Origin: a bacterium SCSIO 12696
GTDB taxonomy: Bacteria > Pseudomonadota > Gammaproteobacteria > Pseudomonadales > Porticoccaceae
Reading direction: 5' to 3'
Length of the DNA stretch: 64,000 bases
Assembly (NCBI GenBank): GCA_024397955.1
Contig: CP073744.1
Coordinates: forward strand, 2,639,501-2,703,500
Of this stretch, positions 1 through 8,901 are shown one piece after another; position 1 is the first letter of the stretch, and every line of letters begins with the position of its first letter. The notes under the pieces were generated by a model that was not told the origin of the DNA, searched no databases, and saw only the letters and a program-made list of their open reading frames with translations. The position numbers were made by a program, and so were the translations under genes.

Positions 1-561
1 ATGGACAAGGCCGCTGACGGCCGCCACCAGGGGGTGATGGCTCTTTGTGAAGGTGGTGAGATTCGTGATGAACACTATTTAATGCAACTGGTGGAGCGCC
101 TGGATCGCCCACCGTTTTTACTGGTGCTGGACGGCGTTACTGACCCTCACAATTTAGGCGCTTGCTTGCGCTCGGCGGATGCTGCTGGGGTAGATGCGGT
201 GATCGCCCCCAAAGATCGCTCTGTAGGCATTACCCCAACAGTGAGTAAGGTGGCCTGTGGCGCGGCAGAGTCGGTGCCCTTTGTGGTGGTGACTAATCTG
301 GCCCGCACTCTGAAGCAACTGCAAGAGGCCGGTGTTTGGATGGTGGGTACGGCTGGTGAGGCGGATGAACTGGTTTACAGCGCGGATTTGAAAGGCCCGC
401 TGGCATTGGTGATGGGTGCGGAAGAAAAAGGCATGCGCCGCCTCACCAGAGAGCAGTGCGACGCTTTGGTAAAGTTGCCTATGGCCGGCGAAGTAAGCAG
501 TTTGAATGTATCGGTGGCGACCGGTGTGTGTTTGTTTGAGGCGGTTCGACAGCGGGGATGA
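1..561 (+). CDS. rlmB: 23S rRNA 2'-O-methyltransferase RlmB, C-terminal part
   Basis: SpoU-family (SPOUT) methyltransferase that uses S-adenosylmethionine to methylate the ribose of G2251 in 23S rRNA. All three SpoU motifs are visible: [16 protein letters not shown] near residue 48, [14 protein letters not shown] near 136, and [17 protein letters not shown] near 159, which forms the knotted cofactor site. RlmB is usually about 245 residues, so the 186 codons here lack the N-terminal L30e-like rRNA-binding domain; the gene starts before the window and base 1 is internal. A palindromic repeat follows the stop, then the convergent ovoA gene. Family assignment is firm. RlmB rather than another SpoU member is inferred from the motif spelling. 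Confidence 0.93.
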   Translation: MDKAADGRHQGVMALCEGGEIRDEHYLMQLVERLDRPPFLLVLDGVTDPHNLGACLRSADAAGVDAVIAPKDRSVGITPTVSKVACGAAESVPFVVVTNLARTLKQLQEAGVWMVGTAGEADELVYSADLKGPLALVMGAEEKGMRRLTREQCDALVKLPMAGEVSSLNVSVATGVCLFEAVRQRG

Positions 562-578
562 ACCTGAAAATTGAATCC

Positions 579-667
579 GTCATTGCGAGCATAGCTAAGC
601 AATCTCGTCCAGTGTGGCAGTAATCCGGACGAGATTGCCGCAGTCGCTACGCTCCTTCGCAATGACG
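579..667. repeat. interspersed palindromic repeat, copy R1
   Basis: Inverted-repeat element of about 89 bp. The outer arms read CGTCATTGCGAG and CTTCGCAATGACG; inside, AATCTCGTCC pairs with GGACGAGATT. Related copies are at 5122, 6545, 15234 (half) and 17687. It fills the gap between the convergent rlmB and ovoA genes and ends two bases from the ovoA stop codon. It could act as a bidirectional terminator, but no T-tract is present. Confidence 0.85.
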
Positions 668-668
668 A

Positions 669-2828
669 TTAAGAGTCTTTCTGCCAAATTGTCATTTGCG
701 CCAACGTATGCTGGAATTTACGCCGGGTTTCGCGAATCACAAATGGAATATCCTGTGGTTCGGTGAGCAACGTAAACTCCGGCTTCAGCTGATCCTGTAA
801 ACCTTCCAGCGTGTCGTAGTTTTCACCGGTATTGGCTTTATAACCACCAATCCATTTGTCTCGCGGAGTAAACTCTTCCAGCCAGGTATAGGGCGAGGTG
901 AGCACCAGCAAGCCGCCAGGGCGAATGCGTTCTTTAATCTGTTGTAAAAATTTCGCTGGATCGTACAAGCGATCAATCAGATTGCCCGCAAACACCAGAT
1001 CGTAATCGCTGTATTTTTCCACCAGGTTGCAGGCGTCTCCCTGCATAAATACGATGTTGTCTTTTACGTCTGTGTAACCGTCAAAATCGCTCAGCTGAAT
1101 TTCCTTGTAGGAAACCAACTCGCCTTCGTCTTGCAAAATATAGCGCTGCGAGCCGGTTTTTTGCAGACTGGTGGGCGCTTCAATCAAACGCACAGAAAAG
1201 TCGATAGCGTCCACATGGCTGAAGTATTTCGCCAGTTCAAACGACGAGCGACCAGTGGCACAGCCAAGGTCCAGTGCGCGTTCTGTGGCTCTGCCCTGTA
1301 AGTGTGGCTCGATGGTGTTAATGCAAGCTGCCGGAAAATTGGGCACGCCAAAATGTTCGTCGCCGTAGTGGAATTCAATGTACTGAGCCACCATGGTGGA
1401 CGATTCGTAAGTGTTTAAGGTTGGGTCTGGCAATTTTTCGCCCTCCACATAGCGCAGGCCGGAATATTGGAAGAAGTGACGCCGAAAGGCGTAGCGGGAA
1501 TCGCGAATGGCGTAGTTGCCGGTGGATATCCAGCAGCCGCCCTTAAAAATATTGTGCTTGCCATCGAAGGTGGGGGTAGAGAAGTCGTCGTAAATCGGGT
1601 GCACTTCAAAACCGTCGAAGCCATCGATGGGGGTTTCTGTCCACTGCCAGACATTGCCTATAATGTCGTAAAAGCCGTTGGAAAATTCGTGTCGATTGAC
1701 CGGACAGGCAGAAAATTCCCCTTCCAAATTAATATTGCCGGGTGCCCCCTGCCAGTGGGGTTGGTCGCTGTCCACCAGCTCGCGGAGTTGGTGCCACTCC
1801 GCCTCAGTGGGCATGCGTATTTGTTTGCCGGTTTGCTCCGATTTCCAATTGCAGAAGGCTTTGGCTTCCAGGTAATTGATGTCTACCGGCCAGTCCCAGG
1901 GCATATCGATGACTTCCAGCATGCTGCGGTAGCGGTATGTGCCATTTTCCACCACCCAGTACACCGGGTGACCTGCCTGGCGGAACTGTGCCCATTGCCA
2001 ACCTTCTTCAGTCCAATAGCGTTCGGTGTGGTAGCCATCGGCTTCGACAAATTCCAGAAACTCCTGATTGGATACCAGGTATTTGGACGCGCTGAATGGC
2101 GCCACGTCTTCCTGGCGTTGGCCGTATTCGTTGTCCCAACCGTAAACCGGGTTGCTGCGCGGCTTGCCAAGAGTCACTTTGCCGCCGCTGACCGGCAGCA
2201 ATTCATTGGTTGGTGCATTGCCACTGTGGCGGCAGATGTTGCTCCACAGAGCGTGGGGGCGCACTGCTTCCAGAGGCAGTTCACGAATCAACACCGCCGT
2301 AGTTTCCAGGTGGATGCGCTCGTGTTCGATACCCATCACCACTACCCAGAGAGGGTCATCCCACTGGATAGGCAAATTGATGTCGCAGTTGCGAATAAAA
2401 CGGTCAACCACTTGGCGGGTTTTGTCGCGATGGGCTTTTACTTCTGCCGGTGTAGGCCAGGGGTAGTTGTTCTCATTGAGATCGTCCCAGGACATTTCGT
2501 CCACGCCGATGGCGAGCATGGATTCAATGCGCTCGTCCACCCGCTCATTAATCAGCTTGGCCACATTGAGTTTGTTGATAAAAAATACCGAGGTATGACC
2601 GTAGTAAAAAATCAGTGGGTGGCGCAGCGGGTTGGCCCGGGTGTAGAACGCCTGGTCGTCTTTCAGGCATTCAAAAATGCTTTCGTACAGGGAAAAGGTG
2701 TCGTGGAAATATTGCAGAATTTCCTGGCGCTTCGCTTCCGGGTCGCCGCCGTCGAGAATGGGGGTTTTGGTAATCAGGTTGTATTCGCTAATGCTGGTTT
2801 GTGGCGATAGTGCGGTTTCCACGGGCAT
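669..2828 (-). CDS. ovoA: OvoA, 5-histidylcysteine sulfoxide synthase with fused methyltransferase
   Basis: First enzyme of ovothiol synthesis. A non-haem iron sulfoxide synthase joins cysteine to C5 of histidine using O2; the fused C-terminal domain N-methylates the 5-thiohistidine formed later. The 719-residue protein has the expected three parts. An N-terminal DinB-like domain carries the iron motif HERIHLE (H169, H173, E175). A formylglycine-generating-enzyme-like domain follows (GNVWQWTE near 391, FKGGCW near 428). A class I SAM methyltransferase ends the protein (ALDLGCATGRSSFEL near 518). The start ATG at 2828 is chosen because AAGGAA lies just upstream and the protein aligns from there; the frame is open further upstream into ovoB without sense. 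It lies 28 nt after the OvoB-like gene, in one operon. Confidence 0.95.
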   Translation of the reverse strand: MPVETALSPQTSISEYNLITKTPILDGGDPEAKRQEILQYFHDTFSLYESIFECLKDDQAFYTRANPLRHPLIFYYGHTSVFFINKLNVAKLINERVDERIESMLAIGVDEMSWDDLNENNYPWPTPAEVKAHRDKTRQVVDRFIRNCDINLPIQWDDPLWVVVMGIEHERIHLETTAVLIRELPLEAVRPHALWSNICRHSGNAPTNELLPVSGGKVTLGKPRSNPVYGWDNEYGQRQEDVAPFSASKYLVSNQEFLEFVEADGYHTERYWTEEGWQWAQFRQAGHPVYWVVENGTYRYRSMLEVIDMPWDWPVDINYLEAKAFCNWKSEQTGKQIRMPTEAEWHQLRELVDSDQPHWQGAPGNINLEGEFSACPVNRHEFSNGFYDIIGNVWQWTETPIDGFDGFEVHPIYDDFSTPTFDGKHNIFKGGCWISTGNYAIRDSRYAFRRHFFQYSGLRYVEGEKLPDPTLNTYESSTMVAQYIEFHYGDEHFGVPNFPAACINTIEPHLQGRATERALDLGCATGRSSFELAKYFSHVDAIDFSVRLIEAPTSLQKTGSQRYILQDEGELVSYKEIQLSDFDGYTDVKDNIVFMQGDACNLVEKYSDYDLVFAGNLIDRLYDPAKFLQQIKERIRPGGLLVLTSPYTWLEEFTPRDKWIGGYKANTGENYDTLEGLQDQLKPEFTLLTEPQDIPFVIRETRRKFQHTLAQMTIWQKDS

Positions 2829-2856
2829 GAACAATTCCTTAGATTCTATTATGAGC

Positions 2857-4035
2857 TCACTGGTGTAGCTTGGACTCAATGACCTGACAAAAATTCGCGA
2901 TTTCTTCGTTATTGTTGAAATAGTGCAGTGATGCACGCACCGCTGATGGCACATTGCGCTCCTGGAAGTCCAGGCGGGCATTGCGACGGGCCGTCACTGA
3001 TGTATTAATGCCTTCGTTGCGCAGCTCTGTCACTAGGTTTTCGGCATCCCGGTTTTCACAACTGAAGGTGACAATACCACAGCGCTGGCTGCCGGGGTCG
3101 TGCACTTTTACACACTCTATGGCGCTGAGTTGATCACGCAAGGTTTGCGCCAATGAGAACACCTGCTGCTGGATTTGGCTAAGGCCAATATCCATGGCGT
3201 AGTTGGCCGCCGCTGCCAGGCCAATTTTGCCAGCAGTAAAGCATTCCCAGTTTTCAAAACGCTGGGCGTTGGGTTGCAGTTCGTAGCTTTCGTCGCCAGT
3301 CCAAGGAGCGGCGTGCAAGTCGATAAACGGTGGCTCCAGAATATCCAGGCGCTCTTTGCGCACGTACAAAAAACCGGTACCCCGGGGGCCGCGCAGGAAC
3401 TTGCGGCCGGTGCCAGCGAGAACGTCGCAGCCAATTTGTTGCACATCCACCGGCATTTGGCCCACCGCCTGGCAGGCGTCCAGAATGTAGAGCAGATTGT
3501 TATCCCTGGCGATATCGCCCACTTCGCCGGCGGGGTTCACCAGGCCACTTTGTGAAGGCACGTAGGTGAGGAATATCGCCCGTGTTTGCGGCTGAATCAT
3601 TGCCTCTAGCTGCTCTAGGTCAATGGCGCCGTCGCTGCCAGAGGGTACTCGATCAATCTGGATGCGCTTCTCCCGAGCCAGCTGTAGCAGGGCCAGATAG
3701 TTGGAGGAGTACTCCGACTGATGCACCAGCACCCGGTCACCGGAGCGCCAGGGAATGCCGTACACCGCCATGTCCCAAGCCCGGGTGGCGTTTTCCACAA
3801 AGGCAATTTCGTCCCGGCTGGCATTCAACAGGTTGGCGAATGCGCTGTAAAAACCGTCAATTTTGTCGGCGTTTGCTGCGGCTGCCTCGTAGCCCCCCAG
3901 CTTGCGTTCCAAATCCAGGTGGTCGATCACCGCCTGATGCACCGGATTTGGCACCAAGGATGCCCCAGCGTTGTTGAAGTGAATCAGGTGCTTGCAGGCG
4001 GGAGTGTCGGCGCGAAGTTTTTTGAGATCGAGCAA
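2857..4035 (-). CDS. ovoB: class V PLP-dependent lyase, probable OvoB (C-S lyase)
   Basis: Class V aminotransferase-fold protein of 392 residues. The PLP-binding lysine is probably K212 in AGTGRKFLRGPRGTG, with the pyridine-contacting Asp at about 187 in LDACQAVGQ. Ovothiol synthesis needs a PLP-dependent beta-lyase (OvoB; EgtE in ergothioneine synthesis) to cleave the histidylcysteine sulfoxide made by OvoA. This gene sits directly upstream of ovoA in the same direction, so that role is the natural inference. Cysteine desulfurase or kynureninase-like activity is less likely from context. The start is a TTG at 4033-4035 preceded by CAGGAA; there is no usable ATG nearby. It starts 12 nt after the DUF3012 gene stop. 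Confidence 0.8.
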   Translation of the reverse strand: MLDLKKLRADTPACKHLIHFNNAGASLVPNPVHQAVIDHLDLERKLGGYEAAAANADKIDGFYSAFANLLNASRDEIAFVENATRAWDMAVYGIPWRSGDRVLVHQSEYSSNYLALLQLAREKRIQIDRVPSGSDGAIDLEQLEAMIQPQTRAIFLTYVPSQSGLVNPAGEVGDIARDNNLLYILDACQAVGQMPVDVQQIGCDVLAGTGRKFLRGPRGTGFLYVRKERLDILEPPFIDLHAAPWTGDESYELQPNAQRFENWECFTAGKIGLAAAANYAMDIGLSQIQQQVFSLAQTLRDQLSAIECVKVHDPGSQRCGIVTFSCENRDAENLVTELRNEGINTSVTARRNARLDFQERNVPSAVRASLHYFNNNEEIANFCQVIESKLHQ

Positions 4036-4047
4036 GATAAATTCCTG

Positions 4048-4227
4048 TTAATCGTCGCCGCGGAAAATGCAGTGTTTGGCAAAGTCGGTGGCTTCATTGG
4101 CGGTCCAGTCACCCTTGGGTTTTTCCTTCATGGCCTCACACCAAGCCTTGCTACCCACTTCCGGGGAGCAGCCGCTCAAAAACAGGAGTGTTGTTGAGAA
4201 GATCGCGATTAAAGAGAGCTTTTTCAT
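4048..4227 (-). CDS. DUF3012-family small lipoprotein
   Basis: A 59-residue lipoprotein reading MKKLSLIAIFSTTLLFLSGC at its start, so the lipobox LSGC puts the lipidated Cys at position 20. The mature part is SPEVGSKAWCEAMKEKPKGD, then a WTANEATDFAKHC segment, which matches the pattern I know for DUF3012. Two further Cys (positions 30 and 52) could form a disulfide in the periplasm. Function unknown. It is the first gene of the ovoB-ovoA transcription unit, 12 nt ahead of ovoB, with the ovoB Shine-Dalgarno overlapping its end. Confidence 0.85.
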   Translation of the reverse strand: MKKLSLIAIFSTTLLFLSGCSPEVGSKAWCEAMKEKPKGDWTANEATDFAKHCIFRGDD

Positions 4228-4343
4228 GGTTTTTTCCTAGTTTTTGCCTGTGCAGATTATCAAGCAATCATTGTGCGTGGCCTGCTCTTTAACATCAACG
4301 ATCAAACGGTTACATTCTGTTTATATCTGCGCGGGAGTGAATA

Positions 4344-5117
4344 ATGAGTGAAGACAATCCTTATCAGGCGCCACAGGCGGATGTGGTGCAACCACAGCAA
4401 GCGGGCGAGCGGCAGTTAGTCGCGCCACAGGCGTGTTCGGCGGGCAGTGGCTGGCGCTGGCTGGCTGAGGCTTTTTCGCTGTTTAGCCGCAGCGCGGGTA
4501 TGTGGATTGTGGTGTGTCTGGTGTTGATGGGTATCTCTCTGGTGTCTGGCGTTGTGCCCTTGGGTAGCGTGGCGCTGTCCCTGTTTAGCTATGTGTTGGT
4601 GGCGGGCATGATGCTGGGCTGTCAAAGCCTGGAGCAGGGAGGTGAGTTGTCTGTTGAACATCTGTTTCGGGGCTTCAAGCACGAAGCCATGGGTTCGCTG
4701 GTAATCTGCGGCGCGGTGGTGCTTGGGGTTTCTATTCTGCTGATGGTGTTTATGTTTGTGGGCGCTTTTGTGTTTGCCGGTATGGTCGCTGCATTCGCTG
4801 ATCTGGAGCAGCAATTTCTAGCGGGTAGCATCAGTTTGGGGCTGGTGCTGATGATTCTTATTGGCACTGCGCTGATGACCTGGTTTGCACCGGCACTGAT
4901 TGTGTTTCATCGCCTCAGCGCCTGGGATGCCATGAAGCAGAGCTTTTTGGGTTGCTTGAAAAATATCGTGCCGTTTTTGGTGTACGGCCTGTTTGGCTTG
5001 TTGCTGATGATTCCGGCAGCCATTACATTTGGTTTGGCGCTGCTGGTGTTGGTGCCGGTGGGGGTGATTACGATGTACACCTCTTACAAGGCGGTGTTTA
5101 CCCAATCTTTGGAATAA
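4344..5117 (+). CDS. BPSS1780-type integral membrane protein
   Basis: A 257-residue polytopic inner-membrane protein. A short hydrophilic N terminus with the NPYQAPQAD motif typical of this group is followed by about six hydrophobic segments (roughly 48-70, 75-95, 118-150, 165-190, 205-228, 232-250). GGGAG precedes the ATG at a good distance. No catalytic motif is seen and the function is unknown. It is divergent from the ovothiol operon; a 116-bp gap holds both promoters. A palindromic repeat follows the stop. Confidence 0.7.
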   Translation: MSEDNPYQAPQADVVQPQQAGERQLVAPQACSAGSGWRWLAEAFSLFSRSAGMWIVVCLVLMGISLVSGVVPLGSVALSLFSYVLVAGMMLGCQSLEQGGELSVEHLFRGFKHEAMGSLVICGAVVLGVSILLMVFMFVGAFVFAGMVAAFADLEQQFLAGSISLGLVLMILIGTALMTWFAPALIVFHRLSAWDAMKQSFLGCLKNIVPFLVYGLFGLLLMIPAAITFGLALLVLVPVGVITMYTSYKAVFTQSLE

Positions 5118-5121
5118 CCAC

Positions 5122-5209
5122 CGTCATTGCGAGCGTAGCGAAGCAATCTCGATCAAATTGACAGCTGCCGTCACCAGATTGCCGCGCCACGGTGTGGCTC
5201 GCAATGACG
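5122..5209. repeat. interspersed palindromic repeat, copy R2
   Basis: Same family as the copy at 579. Begins CGTCATTGCGAGCGTAGCGA and ends CTCGCAATGACG, with AATCTC / AGATTG internal arms. Lies between the convergent BPSS1780-type and DUF58 genes, seven bases from the DUF58 stop. Confidence 0.85.
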
Positions 5210-5215
5210 ACGTGT

Positions 5216-6523
5216 TTACAATCTACCCGCCCGTTTGATATCCAAATACTGGTTAACCAATCTCACCGGCAGTTCTTCTGCTGTGGTGTCCATACAAACC
5301 GCACCGCTGTGCCCCAGAGATTCGTGCAAGTTGCGGCGGCGTTGCAAATAATCGTACACACTGTGAAATTGCAGGGCGTCATCCAGGGTGCCCACGGAGC
5401 TTTGTAGAGATTGCTGCAGCGCCGGTTCTTGCAAATCCGCGAGCACCACCAGGTGTCGTCGTGACAGCAGCTGTACGGCGGTCAGCAGTTCTTGTTGATC
5501 CTCATCCCGGGTATTGGTCATCAGCACAATCAGGCTGCGGCGGCGCTGCAGAGACATCAAGCGTCGAGCAGTGGCCAGGTAGTCAGCGGATTCCATGGTC
5601 GACGGCAGATCAAAGGTTTGGTTCAGCAGTAAATTGACTGCGCCTTGGCCTTTTTGTGGCGCCGCCCAACGCTCGTCCCCGGCAAAGGAAATAAAGCCCG
5701 CAGCATCGCCCTGGCGAACCGCCACATAGGACAACAGCAACATAGCATTGAGTGCCTGATCCAGGTGTTCCTGGCCATTTTCCTTGTGGCGCATACGGCG
5801 GCCGCAATCCACCATAAACAGAATTTGCTGGTCGCGCTCGTCCTGGTATTCCCGCGAGATCAGTTTGTGATGGCGAGCGGTGGCCTTCCAGTCCACCTGT
5901 TTGAGGCTGTCGCCGTCGCGGTATTCCCGCAGCTGGTGAAAATCATTGCCTTCGCCACGGCGCTGGCGTCGTTTTACGCCCATTTGGCTGAGGCGGTTGT
6001 CGGTGGCCAGTAGCGTGTAGTGGCTGATCTCGGCAAAGTTGGGGTACACCCGCACCGTGGTTTCCAATGGTAGTAATTGGCGTCGGCGCCATAGCTGCAT
6101 GGGGGACGTCACCAGTAAATCCAGTGCTGTAAAACGGGCATTGCCTCGTTGTTGAGGTTTCACTGAATAGTGAACTTCCGCCATTTTTTCGGGGGGGAGG
6201 GCTAATTCCTGGGGCTGCTCTCGGTAATCAAAATCGTTGGGAATATGATCGTGCAGAGTTAATGCCAAGGTGCGACCGTGATGGTGGCGCAGGCGCAGCT
6301 TCACATCTGACCAACTGTTGATGGGCAGGTTGTGATTGATTTTTCGCTCCGCTTCAATCTGTTTTAACTGGTTGACCCAAACCGCATCCAGTGCCGTTGC
6401 CAGGGCCAGCAGGGCAGCAAGCACTACCCATGCATTGACTAACGCAGGCACAAAGGCTGCCACCACTGCCAGCAACAGCCAGGCGAGCAGTAACACAATC
6501 AGTCTTGTGGTGGGGCGGATCAC
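5216..6523 (-). CDS. DUF58 domain protein
   Basis: A 435-residue protein with two N-terminal membrane segments (about 7-28 and 30-48), then a beta-rich stretch and a C-terminal DUF58/vWA-like domain. The DUF58 signature DGDSLKQVDWKATARH is followed by FMVDCGRRMR, the MIDAS-like start of a von Willebrand A fold. DUF58 proteins regularly pair with MoxR AAA+ ATPases, which are thought to act as chaperones on vWA partners. The start is GTG with GGAGG seven bases upstream. It is the last gene of the six-gene leftward cluster, separated from moxR by a palindromic repeat. Confidence 0.88.
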   Translation of the reverse strand: MIRPTTRLIVLLLAWLLLAVVAAFVPALVNAWVVLAALLALATALDAVWVNQLKQIEAERKINHNLPINSWSDVKLRLRHHHGRTLALTLHDHIPNDFDYREQPQELALPPEKMAEVHYSVKPQQRGNARFTALDLLVTSPMQLWRRRQLLPLETTVRVYPNFAEISHYTLLATDNRLSQMGVKRRQRRGEGNDFHQLREYRDGDSLKQVDWKATARHHKLISREYQDERDQQILFMVDCGRRMRHKENGQEHLDQALNAMLLLSYVAVRQGDAAGFISFAGDERWAAPQKGQGAVNLLLNQTFDLPSTMESADYLATARRLMSLQRRRSLIVLMTNTRDEDQQELLTAVQLLSRRHLVVLADLQEPALQQSLQSSVGTLDDALQFHSVYDYLQRRRNLHESLGHSGAVCMDTTAEELPVRLVNQYLDIKRAGRL

Positions 6524-6544
6524 CGTTGGCCTCCATTGGCCTTT

Positions 6545-6645
6545 GTCATCGCGAGCGTAGCGCGGCGATCTCCAGTAATTTGGCAGCGGACATCACGAGA
6601 TTGCCACGTCGCCTTTCTTTTCAATAAAGGCTCCTCGCAATGACG
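6545..6645. repeat. interspersed palindromic repeat, copy R3
   Basis: Repeat-family copy beginning GTCATCGCGAGCGTAGCGCG and ending CCTCGCAATGACG, with GAGATTGCCACG inside. It is the longest copy (101 bp), carrying a short insertion GCCTTTCTTTTCAATAAAGG. It sits inside the moxR-DUF58 intercistronic gap, so it may affect relative expression of the two genes. Confidence 0.85.
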
Positions 6646-6658
6646 GGATGTCGCTGGA

Positions 6659-7714
6659 TTAAATCCGCGGCGCATCGGTGTTTTCCAAAATATCGGCCAG
6701 TACTCGATCCGGGCTGTAGCCTTCAATTTCAAAGTCGGCGGTCAGGCGAATGCGGTGGCGCAGCACTGCCGGTGCGGCTTGTTTTACGTCATCTGGGGTT
6801 ACAAAGTGGTTGCCGCTCAGCAATGCCTGGGCACGGGCAGCACGCAACAGGGAAATGCTGCCCCGCGGCCCGGCGCCAAATTCAATGCCGCTCCACTCCC
6901 GGGTGGCGCGCACAATACGCACCGCGTAATCGACAATTTGCTGGTCCATCTCCAGCTCAGTGGCCAGTTGTTGGATCTCCACCACTCGCTGGGGGCTGAG
7001 TACGGTTTCAATCTCTTCGATATTCAGAGTGTCGCCGGTTGAGCCGGTGGTTACCTGACGAGCCAGGGTGGTTTCTTCTTCGGCGCTGGGGTAATCAATC
7101 AATACCTTGAGCAAAAAGCGGTCCAGCTGGGCTTCTGGCAGTGGGTAGGTGCCTTCCTGCTCCACTGGGTTTTGGGTGGCCAGTACCAAAAATGGCTGAT
7201 CCAGTTTCTGGCTTTCCCCTTCAATGGTCACTTGTTGCTCCTGCATGACTTCCAGCAGTGACGATTGGGTTTTGGCCGGAGCCCGGTTGATCTCGTCCGC
7301 CAACAGGAAATTGCAAAATACCGGGCCACGGCGGATGCGAAATTGCTCGCTTTTTAAGTCGTACATGGCGTGGCCGGTGACGTCGCTGGGCATCAGGTCG
7401 GGGGTAAACTGCACTCGACTGAAATCGCCGCCGACGGCTTTCGCCAGTGCCCGTACCAAAAGGGTTTTACCCAGGCCTGGTACGCCTTCCACCAGGGCGT
7501 GGCCAGAGGCCACCAGGCACACCAGTGCCTGGTCGATCACCTGGCGCTGGCCAATCATGGCGCGGCCTATTTGCTCTCGTAGGGCGTTCAGATCGGCGAT
7601 GGCACTTGCCAGCTTTTGCGCGCACAGAGTGCTGCGCTCAGCGCTGCTGGTGTCTTGCGATGAGCTGTTGTCAGGCGACGTTTCCGTTGCTGTTTCGGGC
7701 GTGGTGTCGTTCAT
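6659..7714 (-). CDS. MoxR-family AAA+ ATPase
   Basis: A 351-residue AAA+ ATPase of the MoxR clade. Walker A is EGVPGLGKT near residue 76, Walker B is LLADEINRAPAK, and the sensor region LVLATQNPVEQEGTYPLPEA is typical. The first 35 residues are Ser/Thr-rich and probably disordered. MoxR ATPases work as chaperones or activators of vWA/DUF58 partners, and a DUF58 gene follows directly. The ATG overlaps the stop of the DUF4350 gene by four bases (ATGA), indicating translational coupling. The specific substrate is unknown. Confidence 0.93.
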   Translation of the reverse strand: MNDTTPETATETSPDNSSSQDTSSAERSTLCAQKLASAIADLNALREQIGRAMIGQRQVIDQALVCLVASGHALVEGVPGLGKTLLVRALAKAVGGDFSRVQFTPDLMPSDVTGHAMYDLKSEQFRIRRGPVFCNFLLADEINRAPAKTQSSLLEVMQEQQVTIEGESQKLDQPFLVLATQNPVEQEGTYPLPEAQLDRFLLKVLIDYPSAEEETTLARQVTTGSTGDTLNIEEIETVLSPQRVVEIQQLATELEMDQQIVDYAVRIVRATREWSGIEFGAGPRGSISLLRAARAQALLSGNHFVTPDDVKQAAPAVLRHRIRLTADFEIEGYSPDRVLADILENTDAPRI

Positions 7715-8901
7715 AACGTGTTCCGTATCTGTTGCAGTAAATCAGTCAGTTCAATAAATTCCCGCTCACCCTGCCAGTCACTGTGCAGGGCCCGGTTGAT
7801 TTGCTCGGCGGATAATTCGCACAGCTCTGCCAGTTTGGTGCTGCGTTCCGCCACCGGCAGGGTAGCAATTTGTGGGTGCTTGCGGCGCAGCAGCAGTTCG
7901 ACATCCTTGCGAGTCTCGGTAAACAACTGCTGGGCCTTGTCCTGGCGCCAGGCGAATACCGCGCTCATGCGCAGGTGCTCAAGAATGTTGCGCCGCTCTG
8001 GAATAATACTGGCTCGCAGTGGCCCAAAGCGGTTGTACAGCCACCACAACCAAAACAGCAGCAATACCCCCAGAGAAATCACCGCGTAGCGGCCGTGCTG
8101 CCAAATCAGGGCGGGCAGCGGTGCGGCGTCGACCCCCCGAACCAGCCACACAGTGTGGTTGGTTTCCGCCAGCCAGTTGAGTAAAAAAGCGTGATCCCGA
8201 TGGTTGATGTGGGGTTTGGATTCTTCACCTTTCCAGTTGCGATACCAACCGGGGTTGCGCATAAAAGTCAGGTCAGTAGCCAGCATCACCCAGCCTTTGC
8301 CACGGGGGATGACCAGTATGTGGTTACTGTGTTCGCCGTGCACGTAAATGGTGTCGCGGTCGCTGTCGTCGTAAAGGGACAAGCCAAAATCGAATTCCGC
8401 CTCAATGACTTCGCCGCTGTCCAGTGTGGTGTGGGTCAGCTCAAAGCTGGGCATCTCACCCTCATCCCATTCGTCGCTGTCGTGCTCCCACAGGGTTACT
8501 CCCAATTTGGTCAGTAACTTGTCGTTACCGCCGGGGTCGTCCCCCACCCAGGAACGTTGCACATCCGTGAGCAGCTGCCCCCCGTCGTGGACCCAATCAA
8601 GCAAGTCGTCCACTCGCTGATCCGGCAAACGGCCACCAAGACGCTCGCCAATAATCATGTCGTCGGTGGACGGCAGCGATTGGAATCGGTTGAGACCATT
8701 GCTCACCTCTACATCGTAGCCTTTGCGCTCCAGATAGAGTTTTGCTGCGTGAAACGGGTTTTCCCTCACTTCACGCGATGGCCGTTCCCGATATTCACGC
8801 TCCACCAGTTGGTGATTTTGTAAGAACCAGTAGATGTACAGACCTGCAGCTACGAGCAAAAACAAGACGACGATAATAATGGTGCGCCTTTCTGATTTCA
8901 T
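7711..8901 (-). CDS. DUF4350 domain membrane-anchored protein
   Basis: A 396-residue protein starting MKSERRTIIIVVLFLLVAAG, an uncleaved N-terminal membrane anchor. A GATase-like DUF4350 domain follows (about 30-240), then a second transmembrane helix near 270-290 and a cytoplasmic tail rich in Arg/Leu. DUF4350 typically lies between MoxR and DUF4129 genes, as here. The start at 8901 is preferred because it gives an ATGA overlap with the DUF4129 gene; the open frame extends 15 codons further upstream. Function unknown; it may be a component of a membrane complex with its neighbours. Confidence 0.8.
   Translation of the reverse strand: MKSERRTIIIVVLFLLVAAGLYIYWFLQNHQLVEREYRERPSREVRENPFHAAKLYLERKGYDVEVSNGLNRFQSLPSTDDMIIGERLGGRLPDQRVDDLLDWVHDGGQLLTDVQRSWVGDDPGGNDKLLTKLGVTLWEHDSDEWDEGEMPSFELTHTTLDSGEVIEAEFDFGLSLYDDSDRDTIYVHGEHSNHILVIPRGKGWVMLATDLTFMRNPGWYRNWKGEESKPHINHRDHAFLLNWLAETNHTVWLVRGVDAAPLPALIWQHGRYAVISLGVLLLFWLWWLYNRFGPLRASIIPERRNILEHLRMSAVFAWRQDKAQQLFTETRKDVELLLRRKHPQIATLPVAERSTKLAELCELSAEQINRALHSDWQGEREFIELTDLLQQIRNTL

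Noticed and set aside
1467..2810. 447-codon open frame antisense to ovoA
   Set aside because: Lies wholly opposite a clear OvoA; no domain, no ribosome binding site. Codon bias of ovoA explains it.
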